From positions 1 to 35,192 of the forward strand of contig CALXUT010000006.1 in NCBI GenBank assembly GCA_944391755.1: DNA of 35,192 nucleotides. Reading direction: 5' to 3'. This stretch comes from an uncultured Clostridia bacterium. Its GTDB lineage: Bacteria; Bacillota; Clostridia; TANB77; CAG-508. Of this stretch, positions 31,622 through 35,192 are shown in pieces. Positions within the stretch are counted from its first letter, which is position 1. Every line of letters starts with the position of its first letter. The position numbers and the translations under genes were made by a program. The notes below the pieces were generated by a model. The model did no database searches. It was not told the DNA's origin and saw nothing but the letters and a program-made list of their open reading frames with translations.

Positions 31622-31759
31622 ATGTTAGAAGAAATGCTTTTACAATTATTGATTTTATCATTTTTTGGAAATGTAGCTCTTGCTATCATCTCATTTGCAT
31701 TAATTATAGTTATAACTATAATTATATACAAAGAAAATCACATCTCTGCTGACCAATAG
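31622..31759 (+). CDS. Small hydrophobic peptide, candidate type I toxin
   Basis: A 45-residue peptide: MLEEMLLQLLILSFFGN, then a hydrophobic stretch VALAIISFALIIVITIIIY and the polar end KENHISADQ. The single membrane helix, acidic start and short charged tail match holin-like/type I toxins of Bacillota (TxpA, BsrG, Fst, Hol_Tox group), which damage the membrane when translated. GAGGTGGTG gives a usable ribosome site before ATG 31622. It has a perfect consensus promoter with a leader of about 67 nt, and a terminator that overlaps its last codons. On the opposite strand a second perfect promoter drives a short RNA into the same terminator. An unrelated small membrane peptide remains possible. 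Confidence 0.68.
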   Translation: MLEEMLLQLLILSFFGNVALAIISFALIIVITIIIYKENHISADQ

Positions 31760-31773
31760 AGATATGATTTTTT
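31734..31773. terminator. Shared bidirectional terminator of the toxin locus
   Basis: 14-bp stem with one mismatch (AAAATCACATCTCT with AGAGATATGATTTT), 10-nt loop; T6 on the plus strand and TTTTCTTT on the minus strand. It contains the toxin stop codon. Confidence 0.75.
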
Positions 31774-31785
31774 AATTATCCATGT

Positions 31786-31798
31786 TGGTAACCACATT
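31786..31798 (-). repeat. Right arm of the 13-bp inverted repeat
   Basis: Inverse complement of 31574-31586. With its promoter (31847-31852 and 31824-31829) it forms a 67-bp unit of the same length and spacing as 31520-31586; I count 44 of 67 bases identical. Confidence 0.85.
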
Positions 31799-31823
31799 TT
31801 GTGGATCCTTATTTTCTATAATT

Positions 31824-31852
31824 ATTATAATACAGAAAATGAAGAATGTCAA
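31824..31852 (-). promoter_or_regulatory. Antisense RNA promoter
   Basis: Minus strand TTGACA (31847-31852), 17-bp spacer, TATAAT (31824-31829): perfect consensus with optimal spacing. Confidence 0.85.
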
Positions 31853-32028
31853 ATATTTTTAAACTAAAGGCTACAAATATTTTGAAATAATGTAAAAGTT
31901 TTGAAATTTTGCAAAATAACATAAGGAGATATTAATAAATGGGAGCGATATTAATAGGAAATGGTATTAAATGTTTATAACTAATGAATAATGTTTACAA
32001 AATGCAACTAAAAAATAAAAAGAACAAT
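31853..32028. other. Spacer with a 13-codon frame
   Basis: AT-rich. AAGGAGA (31922) lies 10 nt before ATG 31939 of a 13-residue frame (MGAILIGNGIKCL, stop 31978-31980). It may be a remnant of a gene start or chance; nothing else is seen. Confidence 0.3.
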
Positions 32029-32065
32029 AAAAAACCTCAGAAGTATTAAAAATTCTGAGGTTTTT
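32029..32065 (-). terminator. rplM-rpsI terminator
   Basis: 13-bp stem AAAAACCTCAGAA with TTCTGAGGTTTTT, 10-nt loop; the T-run needed on the minus strand is present, just after the rpsI stop. Confidence 0.85.
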
Positions 32066-32077
32066 ATAAAAAGCAGA

Positions 32078-32479
32078 TTATCTCTTACTAAATTGTGGGG
32101 CTTTTCTAGCTTTTTTAAGACCGTATTTTTTTCTTTCTTTCATACGAGGATCTCTTGTTAAGAATCCATTAGATTTTAATGCAGGTCTATATTCAGCATT
32201 TGCTTCATTTAAAGCTCTAGCGATACCATGTCTAATAGCTCCTGCTTGACCAGAAACACCTCCACCTTTTACTGAACAAATTACATCATATTTAGCTAAT
32301 GTATTTGTAACAGTTAATGGTTGTCTAACAATAACTTTTAATGTTTCTAAATCGAAAAATTCTTCAATATCTTTTCCGTTAATTGTTATTTTTCCTGTTC
32401 CTTCAACTAATCTAACTCTAGCTATTGAGCTTTTTCTTCTACCTGTACCCATATATACTATTTTATTTGCCTTAGCCAT
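32078..32479 (-). CDS. rpsI: Ribosomal protein S9
   Basis: Small-subunit protein S9, 133 residues, near the P-site tRNA. The family features are [21 protein letters not shown] (in pieces), [21 protein letters not shown], the basic [21 protein letters not shown] and the invariant C-terminal SKR, whose Lys/Arg contacts the P-site tRNA. AAGGAGG precedes the ATG. It follows rplM by 19 nt, the standard L13-S9 operon. Confidence 0.98.
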   Translation of the reverse strand: MAKANKIVYMGTGRRKSSIARVRLVEGTGKITINGKDIEEFFDLETLKVIVRQPLTVTNTLAKYDVICSVKGGGVSGQAGAIRHGIARALNEANAEYRPALKSNGFLTRDPRMKERKKYGLKKARKAPQFSKR

Positions 32480-32498
32480 TATTATAGTTCCTCCTTAA

Positions 32499-32933
32499 TT
32501 AAAAATTCCATATTTCTGGTTTTTGTGCTTGAAGATTGTGTTCACTACCAGCGAATACTCTTAATTTTGTTGCCATTTTTCTTCCTAAAGAATTATGTGG
32601 TAACATTCCTTTAACAGCTAATGTCATAGCTTTTTCTGGATTTTTGTCAAGCATTACACTTGCAGGAGTTTCTTTCATTCCTCCAATATAACCTGAATGA
32701 TGTCTGTAAACTTTTGAATTGATTTTGTTTCCTGTTAATACTACATCTTTACAATTGATAATAATTACATTATCACCTGTATCCATATTTGGTGTGAAAG
32801 TTGGTTTATGTTTTCCTCTTAATAATCTAGCAGCTTCTGTAGCAACTCTACCAAGTGGTTTGTTAGCTGCATCGATGATATACCATTTTCTTTCAATTTC
32901 TGATTTTTTTGCACTATATGTAACATTGTTCAT
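32499..32933 (-). CDS. rplM: Ribosomal protein L13
   Basis: Large-subunit protein L13, 144 residues, an early assembly protein. Visible hallmarks: [27 protein letters not shown] (in pieces), [33 protein letters not shown], and the C-terminal [20 protein letters not shown]...H. The AGGAGGG site lies somewhat far (about 12 nt) before the ATG. Operon with rpsI; a leader of about 105 nt with a conserved-looking hairpin suggests feedback control. Confidence 0.98.
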   Translation of the reverse strand: MNNVTYSAKKSEIERKWYIIDAANKPLGRVATEAARLLRGKHKPTFTPNMDTGDNVIIINCKDVVLTGNKINSKVYRHHSGYIGGMKETPASVMLDKNPEKAMTLAVKGMLPHNSLGRKMATKLRVFAGSEHNLQAQKPEIWNF

Positions 32934-33039
32934 GGTAATATTTACCCTCCTATTTTAAATTTAATTTGATATATATGAAATTTAAATCTAAAACCACCGG
33001 GGAGAAGTTTCATATTTAAATCATATTCTAACATAATAC
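32934..33039 (-). promoter_or_regulatory. Candidate L13 leader RNA
   Basis: Between the promoter and rplM, the minus-strand RNA holds ATATGAAA (33008-33015) pairing with TTTCATAT (32973-32980) around a loop with CTTCTCCCCGGTGG, the only GC-rich patch nearby. Bacillota have a known autoregulatory L13 leader; position, size and the CUCCCCGG patch fit, but I could not check the covariance model. Confidence 0.5.
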
Positions 33040-33045
33040 CAAATA

Positions 33046-33074
33046 ATTTTAATACAAAAATAGGAATTTGTCAA
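33046..33074 (-). promoter_or_regulatory. rplM-rpsI promoter
   Basis: Minus strand TTGACA (33069-33074), 17-bp spacer, TAAAAT (33046-33051). Confidence 0.75.
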
Positions 33075-33092
33075 TAAATTTGGTAAAACTTC

Positions 33093-33121
33093 TTGATAAA
33101 TTTTACAATTATCAATATAAT
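33093..33121 (+). promoter_or_regulatory. Promoter of the flippase gene
   Basis: TTGATA (33093-33098), 17-bp spacer, TATAAT (33116-33121). TTGATAA (33093) and TTATCAA (33109) form a dyad spanning the spacer, a possible operator. Confidence 0.65.
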
Positions 33122-33179
33122 GTATATGATTCATTAATAATTGATAAGAAAAAAACATACAATGCAAATAGGAGGAAAC

Positions 33180-34805
33180 ATGCCAGAAGTTGAAAGAACA
33201 ACCAAAAAGGAAACATTTATGCAAGGTGTTGTCACCATAATGTTTTCACAAATATTAATAAAAGTCCTAGGGTTGATATATACACTTTATTTAACCAATA
33301 GAGAAGGATTTGGCGATGCAGGAAATGCAATATATGCAAGTGGATACCAGATTTATGCATTATTACTTACAATATCTTCAATAGGAGTTCCCAATGCCAT
33401 ATCAAAATTAGTGGCAGAAAGATTAGCATTAGGAGATAGTAGAGGCGCAAATAGAATTTTTAAGGTAGCTTTAGCTACATTTGGAGCAATCGGTGCTGTA
33501 GGAACTATGTTATTATTCTTTGGGGCACATACATTAGCATATGATTTTATCCAAATTCCAGAAGCGGAACTAACATTAATTGCATTATCACCAGCTATAT
33601 TCTTTGTATCTATTTCATCAGTATTAAGAGGATATTTTAACGGAAGAAGAACATTAAAAACAACAGCAAGAGCACAAACTTTAGAACAAGTATTTAAAAC
33701 AGTATTAACAATTGTTATTGTAGAAATTGTAGCACACATTACATCAACATCAACAGAAATGATGGCAGCAGGAGCAAATGTGGCAACAACAATTGCAACA
33801 TTTTCAAGTTTTATATATCTATTTATGTATTATAGAGTTAGAAGAAAAGAAATTGGAAATGAAATTGCAAGTTCTGTAAATTATAAATATGAAAGTGTAA
33901 AAACAATTGTAAAGAAAATATTAAAAGTTTCAGTTCCTCTTACACTAAGTTCCATTATGACATCATTTAATAAAAATATAGATTCCTTTACTGTAAAAAG
34001 AATTTTAAGTACCTATATGGCATCTGATGTTGCAACAAGATTATATGGACAGTTAAGTGGAAAAGTAGATACCTTAACGAATTTACCTCTTGCTATTAAT
34101 ATAGCTTTTGCAACAGCATTAGTACCAGCGATATCAGCAGCAAAAGCCAAAAATGATAAAGAAACAGCAACGAAAAGAACATCATTTTCATTATTAACAT
34201 CCATGTTGATAGGTTTACCTTGTGTTGTAGGAATGATTGTATTTGCACAGCCAATATTAAATTTATTATATCCAAATGCAAATGAAGGAGCATTATTATT
34301 ACAATTAATATCAGTTTCTGTCATATTCTCAATATTAGATCAAACCATAAATGGAGCATTACAAGGATTTGGAAAAGTAATTGTACCAGCAGTTGCATTA
34401 GGAATAGGTGTTATTGTGAAATTAATTTTAAATTTAATATTATTACCAGTACCAGAACTAAATGTATATGGTGCAGCAATTGGTTCAATCGCATGCCATA
34501 TGGTCGCATTTTTGATTGTATTTAACATATTAAAAAGAAATGTAAAGTTAGATTTACCATTTAAAAAATTTATTTTTAAACCTGCAGTAGCAACTGGAAT
34601 CATGGCAGTATGTTCCTATACAATGTTTTTAATATTAAATAGTATAATTCCTGGAAATGGTGCAACAATAATAGCAATGCTATTTGCGGTAATCATTTAT
34701 GTATTATCAGTAGTGGTATTAAAAATTTATAACAAAGAAGATATTTATATGTTGCCAAAAGGTGATAAAATCTATAAATTGCTAGAAAAAATAAAATTAT
34801 ATTAA
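33180..34805 (+). CDS. SpoVB/MurJ-type polysaccharide flippase
   Basis: A polytopic MOP-superfamily transporter of 541 residues that probably flips a lipid-linked cell-wall or cortex precursor. About 14 hydrophobic segments; family stretches include TFMQGVVTIMFSQILIKVLGLIY (in pieces), AISKLVAERLALGD, SPAIFFVSISSVLRGYFNGRR, LPLAINIAFATALVPAISAA and INGALQGFGK. Similarity to SpoVB/YabM/YtgP is clear from memory, but the exact paralogue is uncertain, since MurJ-like and SpoVB-like members are close. The neighbouring HU gene supports the spoVB-mazG-hup-yabPQ arrangement of clostridia, here without mazG between. ATG 33180 follows AGGAGG; upstream in-frame ATGs lie before this site. Confidence 0.85.
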   Translation: MPEVERTTKKETFMQGVVTIMFSQILIKVLGLIYTLYLTNREGFGDAGNAIYASGYQIYALLLTISSIGVPNAISKLVAERLALGDSRGANRIFKVALATFGAIGAVGTMLLFFGAHTLAYDFIQIPEAELTLIALSPAIFFVSISSVLRGYFNGRRTLKTTARAQTLEQVFKTVLTIVIVEIVAHITSTSTEMMAAGANVATTIATFSSFIYLFMYYRVRRKEIGNEIASSVNYKYESVKTIVKKILKVSVPLTLSSIMTSFNKNIDSFTVKRILSTYMASDVATRLYGQLSGKVDTLTNLPLAINIAFATALVPAISAAKAKNDKETATKRTSFSLLTSMLIGLPCVVGMIVFAQPILNLLYPNANEGALLLQLISVSVIFSILDQTINGALQGFGKVIVPAVALGIGVIVKLILNLILLPVPELNVYGAAIGSIACHMVAFLIVFNILKRNVKLDLPFKKFIFKPAVATGIMAVCSYTMFLILNSIIPGNGATIIAMLFAVIIYVLSVVVLKIYNKEDIYMLPKGDKIYKLLEKIKLY

Positions 34806-34923
34806 ATTTTATAAAAAAAGAGGGGATTTTATTTTATTTTGGAGAATAAGATAAAATAGAAGTACAGATATTGCAATAACGCAGTATTCGTACATATACA
34901 AAATTTTATAGGAGGTAATGTAC

Positions 34924-35192
34924 ATGAACAAAGCTGAATTAGTAGCAGCTATTGCTGCAAAAACAGGTGAATCTAAAAAAGCAACAGAAGCAGCAGTTAA
35001 TGCATTCACAGAAGTTGTATCTGAATCATTAAAAGGAGGAGACAAAGTTCAACTAGTTGGATTTGGTTCTTTCGAAGTTAGAAAAAGAGCTGCTAGAAAA
35101 GGTAGAAATCCTCAAACAAAAGAAGAAATAAAAATACCTGCATCTAAAGCTCCAGTATTCAAAGCTGGTAAAGCATTAAAAGATTTAGTAAA
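34924..35192 (+). CDS. hup: DNA-binding protein HU (cut by window end)
   Basis: Histone-like HU, dimeric DNA-bending protein. The 89 visible residues cover almost the whole protein: [40 protein letters not shown], the DNA-contact arm [19 protein letters not shown] with its Pro, and [12 protein letters not shown]. The window ends one to a few codons before the expected stop. GGAGGT with good spacing precedes the ATG. A weak promoter (TTGCAA 34871, TATACA 34895, 18-bp spacer) lies in the gap after the flippase gene. Codon use is richer in GCA, GCT and CTA than neighbours, as expected for a highly expressed gene. Confidence 0.97.
   Translation, partial: MNKAELVAAIAAKTGESKKATEAAVNAFTEVVSESLKGGDKVQLVGFGSFEVRKRAARKGRNPQTKEEIKIPASKAPVFKAGKALKDLV

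Larger units (their letters stand above)
31734..31817 (-). ncRNA. Antisense RNA, candidate type I antitoxin
   Basis: Predicted from a perfect minus-strand promoter and the shared terminator: about 84 nt starting near 31817. Its first part has a CCACA-AAA-TGTGG hairpin and AATGTGGTTACCA, the same 13 bases as in the toxin leader; its second part is complementary to the last toxin codons and terminator. Convergent, 3'-overlapping pairs of this kind are known for txpA/RatA and bsrG/SR4. No coding frame with a ribosome site is in it. Confidence 0.6.

Noticed and set aside
31939-31980. 13-codon frame with a ribosome site (MGAILIGNGIKCL)
   Set aside because: Too short to support; no promoter and no conserved partner visible. 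May be a gene remnant, so only mentioned within the spacer.

Overview
The window is very AT-rich DNA from a spore-forming member of the Clostridia, probably an uncultured gut lineage. The evidence is Bacillota-type promoters and strong GGAGG ribosome sites, an mraZ-rsmH-ftsL cell-division start, and many endospore genes: SpoIVFA/SpoIVFB-like proteases, spore photoproduct lyase, a SipL-like SPOCS+LysM protein, YunB, and a SpoVB-type flippase next to HU. I cannot name a genus from sequence alone. No rRNA, tRNA or CRISPR array was seen.

Layout. 0.1-1.3 kb: an IS481-like insertion sequence with 25-bp inverted ends. 1.3-4.4 kb: a frameshifted pilin-signal surface protein and an asparaginyl-tRNA synthetase gene broken by one in-frame TAA. 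4.5-9 kb: a membrane-anchored WG-repeat protein, a patatin-like phospholipase, a cysteine desulfurase and an unknown membrane protein. 9-11.4 kb: mraZ (with a textbook triple operator), rsmH and ftsL; the usual division cluster does not continue. 11.4-12.3 kb: an HD-GYP protein on the minus strand. 12.4-17.8 kb: a surface-fibre operon (class D sortase, thioester/SpaA adhesin ending in LPVTG, three TasA-like proteins, a large secreted protein with a hydrophobic-W-like domain) behind two Spo0A-type boxes. 17.8-23.6 kb: the SpoIVFA/B pair, a PflX-type radical SAM protein, a PHP phosphoesterase, thyX-folA and splB. 23.8-26.1 kb: an ABC-2 exporter pair. 26.1-27.36 kb: a compositionally foreign two-gene island. 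27.4-31.4 kb: a LiaF-like/DUF4097 pair, then sipL-yunB. 31.5-31.85 kb: a candidate type I toxin-antitoxin locus. 32.0-33.1 kb: rplM-rpsI on the minus strand. 33.1 kb to the end: a SpoVB-type flippase and HU, cut by the window edge.

Most interesting: (1) a small membrane peptide gene facing a short antisense RNA, where the two perfect consensus promoters and RNA 5' ends form a 67-bp mirror-image pair; (2) the sortase/thioester/TasA-like operon with possible Spo0A control, a sorting motif lacking its membrane tail, and a likely AUA start; (3) the foreign island; (4) the nonsense codon in asnS; (5) a spore photoproduct lyase whose catalytic cysteine position appears to be serine. Promoters, hairpins and spacings were read by eye; alignments to family members are from memory.
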